Assembly: GCF_007859315.1 (NCBI RefSeq)
Contig: NZ_VOHA01000007.1
Location: forward strand, 1-64,000
Length of the DNA: 64,000 nt
Direction: 5' to 3'
Source of the DNA: Reyranella sp. CPCC 100927
Lineage (GTDB): Bacteria; Pseudomonadota; Alphaproteobacteria; Reyranellales; Reyranellaceae
The position numbers were made by a program, and so were the translations under genes. Positions 37,558 through 46,612 of the stretch are shown here, piece by piece. Each line of letters opens with the position of its first letter. Position 1 is the first letter of the stretch. Below the pieces are notes generated by a model that was not told the DNA's origin, ran no database searches, and saw only the letters and a list, made by a program, of their open reading frames with translations.

Positions 37558-37818
37558 CTAGCTCAGGCGCTGGCAGGATTCTCCGTCGCGGGTCATGACG
37601 CAGCAGCGGTCCTTGCCCTGGGGCTTGTAGCCGGTGAGCGTGCCGCGCCGCGTGCGGAAGGCGCACTGGTCGCGACCACCATCATCCCAGCGCGATTGGG
37701 GATAGGAGGAGCGCGGCGGCGGGTCATAGTAGCCGCCTCGTGGCCCGTCGGAGTAGCCGCGATCCTGCACGCAGCCGGCGAGGCCGGCAGCAAGAGCGGG
37801 AAGGATGAGCCAACGCAT
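37558..37818 (-). CDS. small lipoprotein of unknown function
   Basis: This 86-residue protein has a lipoprotein signal (MRWLILPALAAGLAGC, lipobox LAGC) that would attach it to a membrane through Cys16. The mature part has a glycine-, proline- and tyrosine-rich linker followed by a cysteine-containing tail (DQCAFRT..., DRCCVMTRDGESC). AGGAGG precedes the ATG at 37818, so translation is well supported. No family is recognised. Confidence 0.75.
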   Translation of the reverse strand: MRWLILPALAAGLAGCVQDRGYSDGPRGGYYDPPPRSSYPQSRWDDGGRDQCAFRTRRGTLTGYKPQGKDRCCVMTRDGESCQRLS

Positions 37819-37973
37819 ACAGACCTCCTTGTCACGGCGCAGACGATGTCTTTACCGGAAAAACAACGGCACGCATCGACTCAACACGGTCTTTGCGTCC
37901 AATCAAGGACTGATTCGCGGCGATGCGGTGGCGTGAGTGTTCGTGGGCGTGAAAGAAGGCGGCATATCGTGCG

Positions 37974-38777
37974 CTATTGCGCCGTCATGCCACCATCGAC
38001 GACAAGGCCGGCGCCGGTCATGAAACCGGCGTCGTCGGACGCCAGGAAGACGATGCCGTTGGCGATATCGGCTGGTGTGCCCAGCCGGCCGATGGGATGT
38101 GACGCCTGCGACAGCTGACGCGCTGCATCGACGTCGTTAGTGCTCATGCGCTCGGCGCGGGCAACGAATGTCTGCGCGCCCATGTCCGTCTCGATGACAC
38201 CAGGATGGATCGAATTCACGCGGATGCGGTAGCCCTTGCGCGCGAACTCCAGTGCCGCCGATTTGGTGAACGTGGTCACGCCGCCCTTGGTCATGGAGTA
38301 GAGCGGATCGAGCTGTGAGCCGACCAGGCCGGCGATGGACGCGAGATTCACGATGGCGCTGCCATGGGGGCTCTTCTGTCCGCGCTCGCGCAACGCCGGC
38401 ATGGCGAGCTTGGTGCCCAGGAACACGCCCGTCAGGTTGACGCTGCACAGTTTCTGCCAGTCGGCGAGGCTGGCCTCCTCGATGCCGCGGCCGATGAAGA
38501 CGCCGGCATTGTTGACCAGGATATCGAGGCCCCCGAACCGCGATGTCGCCTGGGCCACGGCGGCATTCCAGTCGTCGGTGCTGGTGACGTCGAGGTGGGC
38601 GTACGCCGCGTCGCCGCCGTCGCGTGCCAGTGCCTGGACGGTTTGCCGGCCCTGTTCATCCAGCACGTCACCGATCACCACCTTGGCGCCCGCCTGCATC
38701 ATGTGTCGTGCGGTTTCGGCGCCGATGCCGCGCGCGGCGCCGGAGATCAACGCCACCTTGCCGTCCAGACGATTCAT
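37974..38777 (-). CDS. SDR-family oxidoreductase
   Basis: This 267-residue classical SDR has TGxxxGxG as SGAARGIGAE, NNAGVF, serine in NLASIAG and the catalytic pair in YSMTK. The ending ASDDAGFMTGAGLVVDGGMTA is typical of FabG-like and cyclopentanol-type dehydrogenases. AGGAGGACG precedes the ATG at 38777. The longer open frame to 38996 is a shadow of the divergent promoter region. The substrate is unknown. Confidence 0.9.
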   Translation of the reverse strand: MNRLDGKVALISGAARGIGAETARHMMQAGAKVVIGDVLDEQGRQTVQALARDGGDAAYAHLDVTSTDDWNAAVAQATSRFGGLDILVNNAGVFIGRGIEEASLADWQKLCSVNLTGVFLGTKLAMPALRERGQKSPHGSAIVNLASIAGLVGSQLDPLYSMTKGGVTTFTKSAALEFARKGYRIRVNSIHPGVIETDMGAQTFVARAERMSTNDVDAARQLSQASHPIGRLGTPADIANGIVFLASDDAGFMTGAGLVVDGGMTAQ

Positions 38778-38938
38778 GCGACGTCCTCCTGTTTGCGATG
38801 CCCAGGGATCAAAGCACGAGCAGCAGCGCGGGAGCCATGTCCAGACCGCGACCCGGCATTGATTGCGCTGTGGGGGAGTGCCATCGTCACCGCTTGGCCG
38901 CACCAGGGGGTGACGGCGCGGGCTTGGGAGAGTGCGTG

Positions 38939-40570
38939 ATGAGGAAGCGTGCGTTGCTCCGACGATGGGGCCTGGCATTGAGTGTCGCTTCGGCATTGGC
39001 CGGCCTCGGCGGCACCATCGGCATGCCGGCCTCGGCGAAAACCTTCCGCTGGGCCAACGCCGGCGATACCAACTCGATGGACCCTTACGGTCGCAACGAG
39101 ACTTTCCTGCTGCAATTCAACGCCAATATCTACGAGGGCCTGCTGCGCCGCGGCAAGGACCTCAAGCTCGAGCCGGCGCTGGCGGTCAAATGGGGCAAGG
39201 TCTCGCCGACGCGCTGGTTCTTCGAGCTGCGGCAGGGCGTGACCTTCCATGACGGCACGAAGTTCACGGCCGACGATGTGGTCTTTTCCTTCGGCCGCGC
39301 CAACCACGACAACTCCGGCATCCGGTCCTACTTCGCATCGGTCAAGGAAGCGGTGAAGGTCAGCGACACCCGCGTCGAGTTCGAGACCAAGTATCCCGAC
39401 CCGCTGCTGGACCAGAAGTTCGCCCAGTTCGCCATCATGTCCAAGGCCTGGTGCGAGAAGAACAACACGACGGTACCGGCCGACCTGCGCAAGAACGAGG
39501 AGAGCTACGCGTCGCGCAACGCCAACGGTACCGGCCCGTTCGTGCTCAAGGACCGCAAGGCGGGCGAGAGGACGATCCTGGTGCCCAATCCCACCTGGTG
39601 GGACAAGCCGGAACACAACCTCACCGAAGTGATTTTCTCGGTGGTAGCCAATCCCGCCACACGCGTGGCGGCGCTGAAGGCCGGCGACATCGACATGATG
39701 TACGAGGTGCCGCCCCAGGATACCGACAGCCTTAAGCGCGATGCCAACCTCAAGGTCATCGAGGGGCCCGAGACACGGGTGGTGTATTTCGGTTTCGATC
39801 ATCTGCGCGACGAGCTGCCCGAATCCAACATCAAGGGCCGCAATCCGCTGAAGGACAAGCGGGTGCGGGAGGTCATCTACCGTTCCATCGATATCGAGGC
39901 GATCAAGCGCACCGTGATGCGTGGCCAGTCCTACCCGACGGCATTGATGGTGGCGCCGGGAATCAACGGGTACGTGAAGGACCTCGACAAGCGGCCGTCG
40001 CTGTTGAAGCCGGAGGAAGCGAAGAAGAAGCTGGCCGAAGCCGGCTATCCCAACGGTTTCGAGATCAGCCTCGACTGCCCCAACGACCGGTACGTCAACG
40101 ACGAGAAGATCTGCCAGGCGACGGTGTCGATGCTGGCCAAGGCCGGCATCAAGGTGAATCTGCTGGCGCAAACCCGGCTGAAGTTCTTCGCCAAGATCGC
40201 GCTGCAGACAACCAATCCGGTGCCGAACATCAACATGTACATGCTGGGCTGGTCGCCGGGCTCGACCTATGACGTGCATAACGTCTTCGAGCAGCTCATC
40301 CAGTGCTATAACCTTGACCGGCGCAAGGGCCAGACCAACAACGGCCGCTACTGCAATCCCAAGTTCGACGCGCTGGCCGACAAGATCGAGCAGGAGATCG
40401 ATCCGGAGAAGCGCGACGAGATGATCCGCGAAGCGACGGCGATCTACCTCGGCGACTATGCCTATATCCCGCTGCATCAGCAGGCGATCATCTGGGCCGC
40501 CCGCAAGAACATCGAGCTGCACCAGTCCCCGGACAACTACTTCCCACTGCGTTTCGTGAAAGTGAAGTAA
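38939..40570 (+). CDS. family 5 (peptide/nickel-type) ABC solute-binding protein, orphan
   Basis: This 543-residue protein has a signal peptide (about residues 1-33, ending PASAK) and the family 5 domain: LAVKWGKVSPTRWFFELRQGVTFHDGTKFTADDVVFSF near residues 75-115. Such proteins bind oligopeptides, opines or glutathione. No permease or ATPase gene lies beside it. Only an M20 deacylase follows, which fits uptake and processing of an acylated amino acid or peptide. The start is ATG 38939. GTG 38936 is one codon earlier. Confidence 0.92.
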   Translation: MRKRALLRRWGLALSVASALAGLGGTIGMPASAKTFRWANAGDTNSMDPYGRNETFLLQFNANIYEGLLRRGKDLKLEPALAVKWGKVSPTRWFFELRQGVTFHDGTKFTADDVVFSFGRANHDNSGIRSYFASVKEAVKVSDTRVEFETKYPDPLLDQKFAQFAIMSKAWCEKNNTTVPADLRKNEESYASRNANGTGPFVLKDRKAGERTILVPNPTWWDKPEHNLTEVIFSVVANPATRVAALKAGDIDMMYEVPPQDTDSLKRDANLKVIEGPETRVVYFGFDHLRDELPESNIKGRNPLKDKRVREVIYRSIDIEAIKRTVMRGQSYPTALMVAPGINGYVKDLDKRPSLLKPEEAKKKLAEAGYPNGFEISLDCPNDRYVNDEKICQATVSMLAKAGIKVNLLAQTRLKFFAKIALQTTNPVPNINMYMLGWSPGSTYDVHNVFEQLIQCYNLDRRKGQTNNGRYCNPKFDALADKIEQEIDPEKRDEMIREATAIYLGDYAYIPLHQQAIIWAARKNIELHQSPDNYFPLRFVKVK

Positions 40571-40576
40571 TACTTT

Positions 40577-40604
40577 CCCTCTCCCCGCCCTCGCGGGGAG
40601 AGGG
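40577..40604. terminator. strong hairpin followed by T-rich stretch
   Basis: CCCTCTCCCCGC pairs exactly with GCGGGGAGAGGG over a CCTC loop (12-base stem), followed by TTGTTTTT. It looks like an intrinsic terminator or attenuator between the binding-protein gene and the M20 gene, 19 bases before the latter's start. Confidence 0.65.
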
Positions 40605-40623
40605 GTTGTTTTTGGAGTCTTTC

Positions 40624-41793
40624 ATGTCGGCTGAAGTGGTGAATTCGATCGAGATGTTGCGGCGCCTGGTGGCGTTTGACACGACGTCGCGCAACTCGAA
40701 TCTGGCGTTGATCGACTACGTCCGGGGCTACCTCGAAGCGCATGGAGTCGAGTCGACCCTGGTGCCCAATGAGGAAAAGACCAAGGCCAATCTCTACGCC
40801 ACGGTCGGCCCCGACGTCGAAGGCGGCATCGTGCTGTCGGGACATACCGACGTGGTGCCGGTCGACGGCCAGCCGTGGAACACCGATCCCTGGACCATGG
40901 TCGAGAAGGACGGGATGCTGTTTGGTCGCGGTACGGCCGACATGAAGGCTTTCTCGGCGGTGGCGTTGGCGCTGCTGCCGGAGTTCAAGCGCGCCGGCAT
41001 GAAGGTGCCGATCCACCTGGCGCTGAGCTATGACGAGGAGATCGGCTGTCTGGGCGCTCATTCGCTGGTCGAACGCCTGGTGGGCAACGTGAAGCGGCCA
41101 CGGGCGGTGATCGTCGGCGAGCCGACGATGATGGGCGTGGTGAACGCGCAGAACGCGGGCGGCGGCCTGGTCACGACGTTCATCGGCGTGGAGGCGCATT
41201 CGTCGATGACGCACCTGGGTGTCAGCGCCGTGCACTTCGCCGGCGAGTTCATCCATTTCCTGAACACTGTTCAGGAGGAACTGGCGGCACGCCCGCGGCC
41301 GGACATCGACATGACACCGGGCCACACCACCATCAATGTCGGCGTGATCCATGGCGGCACCGCCGGCAACATCCTGGCGCGCGAATGTGTGATGAACTGG
41401 GGCTATCGCACGTTGCCGGGCGGCGACCATACGGAAGTGCAGCGCCGGGCCGAGGCTTATATCGCCGAAACCCTGCTGCCGGCGATGCACCGCAAGCATC
41501 CGGACGCCAACATCCATATGTACCGGCGCTCGTTCGTCGACGGTCTGCGGCCCGAAGAGAACCGCGAAGCCGAAGCCCTGGCCCTGCAGTGGACCGGCGG
41601 CAATCGCACCTACGCCGTACCCTACGGCACCGAGGCCGGCATATTCCGCGCCGCCGGCATTCCGACCGTGATCTGCGGGCCCGGCGATATCGCGCAGGCG
41701 CATCAACCGAATGAGTTCATCTTAAAGTCGCAGATCGCGGCGTGCGAAGCCTTCATGCGACGTCTGATGGCGTGGGGTGCGCGGCAGTCCTGA
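40624..41793 (+). CDS. M20 metallopeptidase, ArgE-type (acetylornithine deacetylase-like)
   Basis: This 389-residue zinc enzyme hydrolyses an amide such as N-acetylornithine. Metal-ligand motifs are SGHTDVVPVDGQPW (His, Asp), GRGTADMKAF, YDEEIGCLGAH (Glu pair) and VIVGEPT. The start is ATG 40624 after TTTTGGAG. In context with an orphan peptide-binding protein, a catabolic deacylase rather than arginine biosynthesis is likely, so I do not give the argE symbol. Confidence 0.9.
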   Translation: MSAEVVNSIEMLRRLVAFDTTSRNSNLALIDYVRGYLEAHGVESTLVPNEEKTKANLYATVGPDVEGGIVLSGHTDVVPVDGQPWNTDPWTMVEKDGMLFGRGTADMKAFSAVALALLPEFKRAGMKVPIHLALSYDEEIGCLGAHSLVERLVGNVKRPRAVIVGEPTMMGVVNAQNAGGGLVTTFIGVEAHSSMTHLGVSAVHFAGEFIHFLNTVQEELAARPRPDIDMTPGHTTINVGVIHGGTAGNILARECVMNWGYRTLPGGDHTEVQRRAEAYIAETLLPAMHRKHPDANIHMYRRSFVDGLRPEENREAEALALQWTGGNRTYAVPYGTEAGIFRAAGIPTVICGPGDIAQAHQPNEFILKSQIAACEAFMRRLMAWGARQS

Positions 41794-41899
41794 CACGCCA
41801 CGTGCGCATGGATGGTCACGCCGTTGAGCGTTGAACGTCCCCGGGGCCCGGCATAGGTTTTGCGTCGGCATAGACCGCAGGCAATAACGGGAGGGGACG

Positions 41900-42922
41900 A
41901 TGACGCGCTTGGGGGCAGCGGCTGGCATTGCCGCAGCAATGTTCGTGACGGCATCGGGAGCCGCAGCACAGGAACTGGTGGTTGGCATTTTCGGCGGCAC
42001 GTTTGCCGACAACACGCGGGCCTGCGCCGTGGCACCGTTCGAAAAAGCGACCGGTGCCAAGGTCAAGTTCGTGCTCGGCAGTTCGGTGCAGAACGTCGCC
42101 AAGCTGCGCGCCACCAAGGGCTCGCCCGAGATCGACGTGGCCTACATGGACCTGGCGATCGCGACCCAGGGCAAGAACGAGGGGCTGCTGTCCAAGCTCG
42201 ACACGGCGAAGCTCACGCACTACGGCGAGGTCTACGACAACGCCAAGGACAAGGATCAGCGCTTCGTGGGCATGATGTATGGCGCCAGTGCGCTGGCCTA
42301 CAATCCCAAGCTGGTGAAGACGCCGCCGACGTCGTGGCACGACCTGTGGAAGCCGGAATTCAAGGGCAAGCTGGCGATCGGCGATATCTCGGGCACCACC
42401 GGCATCCATTTCGTGATCGCCGCGTCGATGATCAACGGCGGCTCGCAGGACAACACCGACCCCGGCTTCGAGGCGATCAAGAAGCTGAAGCCCAATGTCG
42501 TGATGATGTACAGCCAGGCCGACCAGGTCGTGCCGCTGTTCGAACGCGAGGAGATCGCGATCGCGGTGTGGTATCCCGACCGCGTGGGCGCCGCGGCGTC
42601 CAAGGGCTTGTCGGTGGCCACCGCATTCCCCAAGGAGGGCGCGATCGGGATCCTGCCGACCGTGTCGGTGCCGGAAGGCGCCAAGAACAAGGCGCTGGCC
42701 GAGAAATACATCGACCAGCTGCTGTCGGCGGACACCCAGAAATGCTTCGCGGAAAAGCAGTACGGTGGCCCGGTCAACAAGACCGTCAAGCTCGACGACA
42801 AGCTCGCCGCCGCGCTGCCCTACGGTGCCGCCGTCGATCGCATGCATTTCCCCGATCCCGAGACGACAGCCCGCTTGCTGCCGGCCTGGAGCGAGCGCTG
42901 GGGCCGCGAGATCGCGCGCTGA
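41900..42922 (+). CDS. polyamine-type ABC solute-binding protein
   Basis: This 340-residue protein has a signal peptide (about 1-24, ending SGAAAQ) and the spermidine/putrescine-binding fold of the iron/thiamine/polyamine class: VGIFGGTFADNTRACAVAPFEKATGAKVKF. GGGAGGGGACG precedes the ATG. It starts a four-gene importer operon, followed by the ATPase and two permeases. The bound solute could be a polyamine, an amino-acid derivative or another cation. Confidence 0.9.
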   Translation: MTRLGAAAGIAAAMFVTASGAAAQELVVGIFGGTFADNTRACAVAPFEKATGAKVKFVLGSSVQNVAKLRATKGSPEIDVAYMDLAIATQGKNEGLLSKLDTAKLTHYGEVYDNAKDKDQRFVGMMYGASALAYNPKLVKTPPTSWHDLWKPEFKGKLAIGDISGTTGIHFVIAASMINGGSQDNTDPGFEAIKKLKPNVVMMYSQADQVVPLFEREEIAIAVWYPDRVGAAASKGLSVATAFPKEGAIGILPTVSVPEGAKNKALAEKYIDQLLSADTQKCFAEKQYGGPVNKTVKLDDKLAAALPYGAAVDRMHFPDPETTARLLPAWSERWGREIAR

Positions 42923-42931
42923 AGGGCGGGC

Positions 42932-43996
42932 ATGTCGGACCTGCGCCTTGACGGGCTGATCAAGCGTTACGGATCGATCGCCGCCGTCGACGGCATCAGC
43001 CTGTCCGTCGCCGAAGGCAGCTTCCTGTCGCTGGTCGGCCCCAGCGGCTGCGGCAAGACCACGGTGCTGCGCATGGTGGCCGGCCTGATCGAGCCGGACG
43101 GCGGGCGCATTTTCGTGGGCGGCGACGACATCACCGACGTCGCCGTGCACAAGCGCAACCTCGGCCTGGTGTTTCAGTCCTACGCGCTGTTCCCGCACAT
43201 GACCGTGGCGCAGAACGTCGCTTTCGGCCTGCAGCGCCGCGGCGTGGCCAGGAGCGAGATCGACGCGCGGGTGAGGAAGGCGCTGCAGATGGTCCGCCTC
43301 GACGGACTGGCGGAGCGGGCACCGCGACAACTCTCCGGCGGCCAGCAACAGCGCACGGCGCTGGCCCGCGCGCTGGTGGTCGAACCGCGCCTGTTGCTGC
43401 TCGACGAACCGTTCAGCAACCTCGATGCGCTGTTGCGCGATGAGATGCGCATCGAGATCAAGCGCCTGCAGCAGGAGGTCGGTATCACCACCCTGTTCGT
43501 CACCCACGATCAGGGCGAGGCACTGGGCATGGCCGACCAGGTGGCGGTGATGAATCGCGGCCGGCTGGAACAGGTGGCCTCGCCACGCGCCCTCTACAGC
43601 GCGCCAACGAGCGCCTTCGTGGCGCATTTCATCGGCCGCGCCAATCTGCTGCCCGGCACCGTGCAGGGACGCGACGGCGAGGATCTTATCATTGCATTGG
43701 CTTCCGGCACCAAGGCGAGGGCGCGAGGCGAACTCGGCAGCGGCGCCTGCCGCGTCGTCGTGCGCCAGGAGAGCGTGCGGCTGGTAAGGACGCCGACCAC
43801 GGCGGCCAACAGTTTCGCCGCGATAGTCGTGGTGGCATCCTTTGCCGGGGCCATCGCGCAGTATCTCGTCCGGCTCGATGACGGCATCGAACTGCACGTG
43901 CAGGCTCCCGGTGCGCGTGCGGGTCTCGGCCCCGGTACGGCCATTATCGCCGAATGGGACGCTACGGACACAACGGTGGTGCCCGATGTCGCGTAG
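42932..43996 (+). CDS. polyamine-type ABC transporter ATPase (PotA-like)
   Basis: This 354-residue ATPase has Walker A GPSGCGKTT, Q-loop FQSYALFPHMTVAQNV, signature LSGGQQQRTALARAL, Walker B LLLLDEPFSNLDALLRD and H-loop THDQGEALGMADQ. A TOBE domain occupies the last 100 residues. The gene begins nine bases after the binding-protein stop. Its stop overlaps the first permease start by 11 bases. Confidence 0.93.
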   Translation: MSDLRLDGLIKRYGSIAAVDGISLSVAEGSFLSLVGPSGCGKTTVLRMVAGLIEPDGGRIFVGGDDITDVAVHKRNLGLVFQSYALFPHMTVAQNVAFGLQRRGVARSEIDARVRKALQMVRLDGLAERAPRQLSGGQQQRTALARALVVEPRLLLLDEPFSNLDALLRDEMRIEIKRLQQEVGITTLFVTHDQGEALGMADQVAVMNRGRLEQVASPRALYSAPTSAFVAHFIGRANLLPGTVQGRDGEDLIIALASGTKARARGELGSGACRVVVRQESVRLVRTPTTAANSFAAIVVVASFAGAIAQYLVRLDDGIELHVQAPGARAGLGPGTAIIAEWDATDTTVVPDVA

Positions 43997-44858
43997 GGCA
44001 GGCCTGGCCAAGCGGCTCGATCGCAGTGGCCTGGGGCTGCTGTCGCCGCCGCTGCTTCTGCTGCTGGTGGTGTTTCTGCTGCCGCTGCTGGCGATGCTGC
44101 CGACCAGCTTCCAGCCCTACATACCGGGCAAGGGCATCGGCCAGGGCTTCACCGTCGAGCACTACGTCAAGGCCCTGACCGATGGCTACTACCTCGAGAT
44201 CATCGGCCGCACCCTGGCGTTGGGTACGATCGTCACGTTGACATGCCTGGTCCTGGGCTATCCGCTGGCCTTTTTCCTGGCCCGCACGCAGTCGCGCTGG
44301 CGGCCGTGGCTGATGCTGCTGGTCGTCTTTCCGCTGCTGCTCAACCTCGTGGTGCGCACCTTCGGCTGGATCGCGCTGCTGGCCAATCGCGGCCTGGTCA
44401 ACGATACGCTGATCGCGCTGGGGCTGATCGAGACGCCGATCAAGCTGCTGTTCAACTTCAGCGGCCTGCTGATCGCCCTGTCGCACATCTTCCTGCCCTT
44501 CATGGTGCTGGTGCTGGTGGGCGTCATCCGCAATCTGCCGCGCGACGTCGAGGATGCGGCGCGCACCCTGGGCGCCGGCTGGGCCGCGACCTTTTTCCGC
44601 GTGACCTTGCCGCTCAGCCTGCCCGGTATTCTCGCCGGTTCGATCCTGGTGTTCGTGCTGACCGTCAGCGCGCTGGTGACTCCGCGCCTGCTGGGCGGGC
44701 CGACCTACAAGGTGATGTCGACCCTGATCTACGACCAGTTCCTGCAACTGCTGAACTGGCCGGCAGGTGCGGCGCTTTCATTTATCCTGACCGCGATCGC
44801 CGTCGGCCTGATCAGCTTGTCGAGCGGCTTGGCGCGGCGCATGGGGGCAGGGGCATGA
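43986..44858 (+). CDS. polyamine-type ABC permease (PotB-like)
   Basis: This 290-residue protein has six hydrophobic segments and the EAA loop PRDVEDAARTLGAGWAATFFRVTLPLSLPGI. It begins at ATG 43986 inside the end of the ATPase gene, so translation is coupled. It overlaps the next permease by four bases. The pattern RTFGWIALLANRGLVNDTLI is typical of PotB. Confidence 0.92.
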   Translation: MSRRAGLAKRLDRSGLGLLSPPLLLLLVVFLLPLLAMLPTSFQPYIPGKGIGQGFTVEHYVKALTDGYYLEIIGRTLALGTIVTLTCLVLGYPLAFFLARTQSRWRPWLMLLVVFPLLLNLVVRTFGWIALLANRGLVNDTLIALGLIETPIKLLFNFSGLLIALSHIFLPFMVLVLVGVIRNLPRDVEDAARTLGAGWAATFFRVTLPLSLPGILAGSILVFVLTVSALVTPRLLGGPTYKVMSTLIYDQFLQLLNWPAGAALSFILTAIAVGLISLSSGLARRMGAGA

Positions 44859-45655
44859 GCGCGCGATCGGCCGAACGCTGGCGGGCACGCGGGCTGGCCG
44901 TGTTCGCCGCCGTGATCCTGGCCTTCCTGATGCTGCCGGTCGTGGTCGTCGTGCTGGCCTCGTTCACCAATACGTCCTACCTCACGATCCCGCCCAAGGG
45001 GCTGACCCTGCGCTGGTACGAAGCGGTGTTCAATGACCGCGAGTACATCGATGCCCTGTGGTTCAGCCTGATCCTGGCTGTCGTCGTGACCGCCGTGTCC
45101 ATCGTGCTGGGGACGATGGCCGCCTATGCGCTGTCACGACGCCAGGTGCCGGCGTCGGCGGCGATCACCGGCCTGCTGATGTCGCCGCTGGCCTTTCCCG
45201 GCGTGGTGATCGGCGTGGCACTGCTGCAGTACTACACGCTGACCGGCTTGCGCGGTGGCTTCACCGGCCTGCTGCTGGCCCACCTGGTGATCACGCTGCC
45301 CTACACGGTGCGCACCATCCTCGCCAGCATAGCCGGCGCCGATGCCGAGATCGAGGCGGCGGCGCGCGTGCTGGGCGCCAATCCCTGGGTCGCTTTCTGG
45401 ACGGCGACCCTGCCGGTGATCCGGCCGGGCCTGATGGCAGGCGGCCTGTTCGCCTTCATCACCTCGTTCGACAATGTGCCGGTGACGATCTTCATCCTCG
45501 GCACACGGCACATGACCCTGCCGGTCAAGATCTTCACCGCGATCGAGTATGGCGTCGACCCCTCGATCGCGGCGCTGTCGACGGTGCTGATCGCCGGCAC
45601 CGCGATTTTCCTGGTGCTGGCGGAGCGGTGGACCGGCTTCCACCGTTTCGCATAA
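44855..45655 (+). CDS. polyamine-type ABC permease (PotC-like)
   Basis: This 266-residue protein is the second channel subunit, with six hydrophobic segments and EAA loop DAEIEAAARVLGANPWVAFWTATLPVIRPG. It ends the transport operon at 45655. A repeat and then a NodB-family deacetylase follow. The earlier part of the open frame, back to 44243, is a shadow of the first permease. Confidence 0.93.
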   Translation: MSARSAERWRARGLAVFAAVILAFLMLPVVVVVLASFTNTSYLTIPPKGLTLRWYEAVFNDREYIDALWFSLILAVVVTAVSIVLGTMAAYALSRRQVPASAAITGLLMSPLAFPGVVIGVALLQYYTLTGLRGGFTGLLLAHLVITLPYTVRTILASIAGADAEIEAAARVLGANPWVAFWTATLPVIRPGLMAGGLFAFITSFDNVPVTIFILGTRHMTLPVKIFTAIEYGVDPSIAALSTVLIAGTAIFLVLAERWTGFHRFA

Positions 45656-45659
45656 TCCC

Positions 45660-45731
45660 GTCATTCCGAGTGCAGCGAGGAATCTTTTGCTCAGCAAACG
45701 CCAAAAGATGTCTCGCGTCGCTCGACATGAC
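45660..45731. repeat. dispersed inverted repeat (GTCATCCCGAGCG family, diverged copy)
   Basis: The left arm GTCATTCCGAGTGCAGCGAGGAATCTTTTG is matched by an imperfect CAAAAGATGTCTCGCGTCGCTCGACATGAC on the right. It lies between the last permease and the deacetylase gene. Confidence 0.65.
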
Positions 45732-45751
45732 AGTTTGTTGGGAGAGGTTCG

Positions 45752-46612
45752 ATGCCCATAGCCCCCAAGGGTTTCCCGGTCATGCTGACCTTCGATCTCG
45801 ATGCCGAGACCTTGTGGACGGCGCGCGATCCCAAGAACTGGGAACGGCCGATCGCGCTGTCGCAAGGCACCTACGGCTGGAAGGTCGGCATGGGTCGCAT
45901 CCTCGATCTGATGGACCGCTACGGCATCAAGGTGACGTTCTTCATCCCCGGCCTTGTGATGCGCCAGCATCCGGCCCTGATGGAGGACGTGCTCAAGCGG
46001 GGACACGAGATCGCCCATCACAGCTGGTCGCACACCTGGATCACCACCCTCACGCCCGAGCAGGAGCGCGAGGAGATGGAGAAGGGGATCGAGATCATCC
46101 AGAAGATGACCGGCCGCAAGCCCGCGGGCTATCGGTCGCCGGCCGGCGAGTTCAGCCAGATCACGCTCAAACTTCTCAAGGAGTACGGCTTCGGCTACTC
46201 CTCAAACTTCTTCGACGACGATTCGCCCTACCTGCTGCGCTTCGACGGCGAGACCAGCGACATCGTCGAGTTCCCCTTCGCCTGGGTGCTCGATGATGCA
46301 CCGTTCTTCCTCTACTCGATCACTCTGCCGGGGCGGACCATGCACCCGCCGTCCTCGGTGCTGGAAGGCTGGATCGACGAGTTCGACACGCTCTACCGCG
46401 AGGACCGTGAGTTCGTGCTGGCGATGCACCCGCAGATCATCGGCCGGCCCTCGCGCATCAGCATGTTGGAGAAGCTGATCAAGCACATCCTGTCGCATCC
46501 CGGCGTGTGGTTTGCGCGCTGTGATCAGGTCGCCGAGGCCGTACGACCCTACCTCAAGGAGCACAACATGGTGATGGAGCCGGTCGCCTTGCGGAAGCCG
46601 CCCTATGGATGA
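45752..46612 (+). CDS. NodB-family polysaccharide deacetylase
   Basis: This 286-residue protein has the NodB motifs: TFDLDAETLW (catalytic Asp), GHEIAHHSWSHTW (metal-binding His pair) and GYRSPAGEFS. It resembles the peptidoglycan or allantoinase-like (PuuE) subgroup more than chitin deacetylases. GGGAGAGG precedes the ATG. There is no signal peptide, so it is cytoplasmic. It overlaps the next SDR gene by eight bases and may process the solute taken up by the preceding transporter. Confidence 0.88.
   Translation: MPIAPKGFPVMLTFDLDAETLWTARDPKNWERPIALSQGTYGWKVGMGRILDLMDRYGIKVTFFIPGLVMRQHPALMEDVLKRGHEIAHHSWSHTWITTLTPEQEREEMEKGIEIIQKMTGRKPAGYRSPAGEFSQITLKLLKEYGFGYSSNFFDDDSPYLLRFDGETSDIVEFPFAWVLDDAPFFLYSITLPGRTMHPPSSVLEGWIDEFDTLYREDREFVLAMHPQIIGRPSRISMLEKLIKHILSHPGVWFARCDQVAEAVRPYLKEHNMVMEPVALRKPPYG

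Noticed and set aside
41816-44011. Very long reverse open frame (731 residues)
   Set aside because: It is antisense to the polyamine-type binding protein and ATPase, and its translation is a His/Arg/Gln-rich shadow with no family motif.
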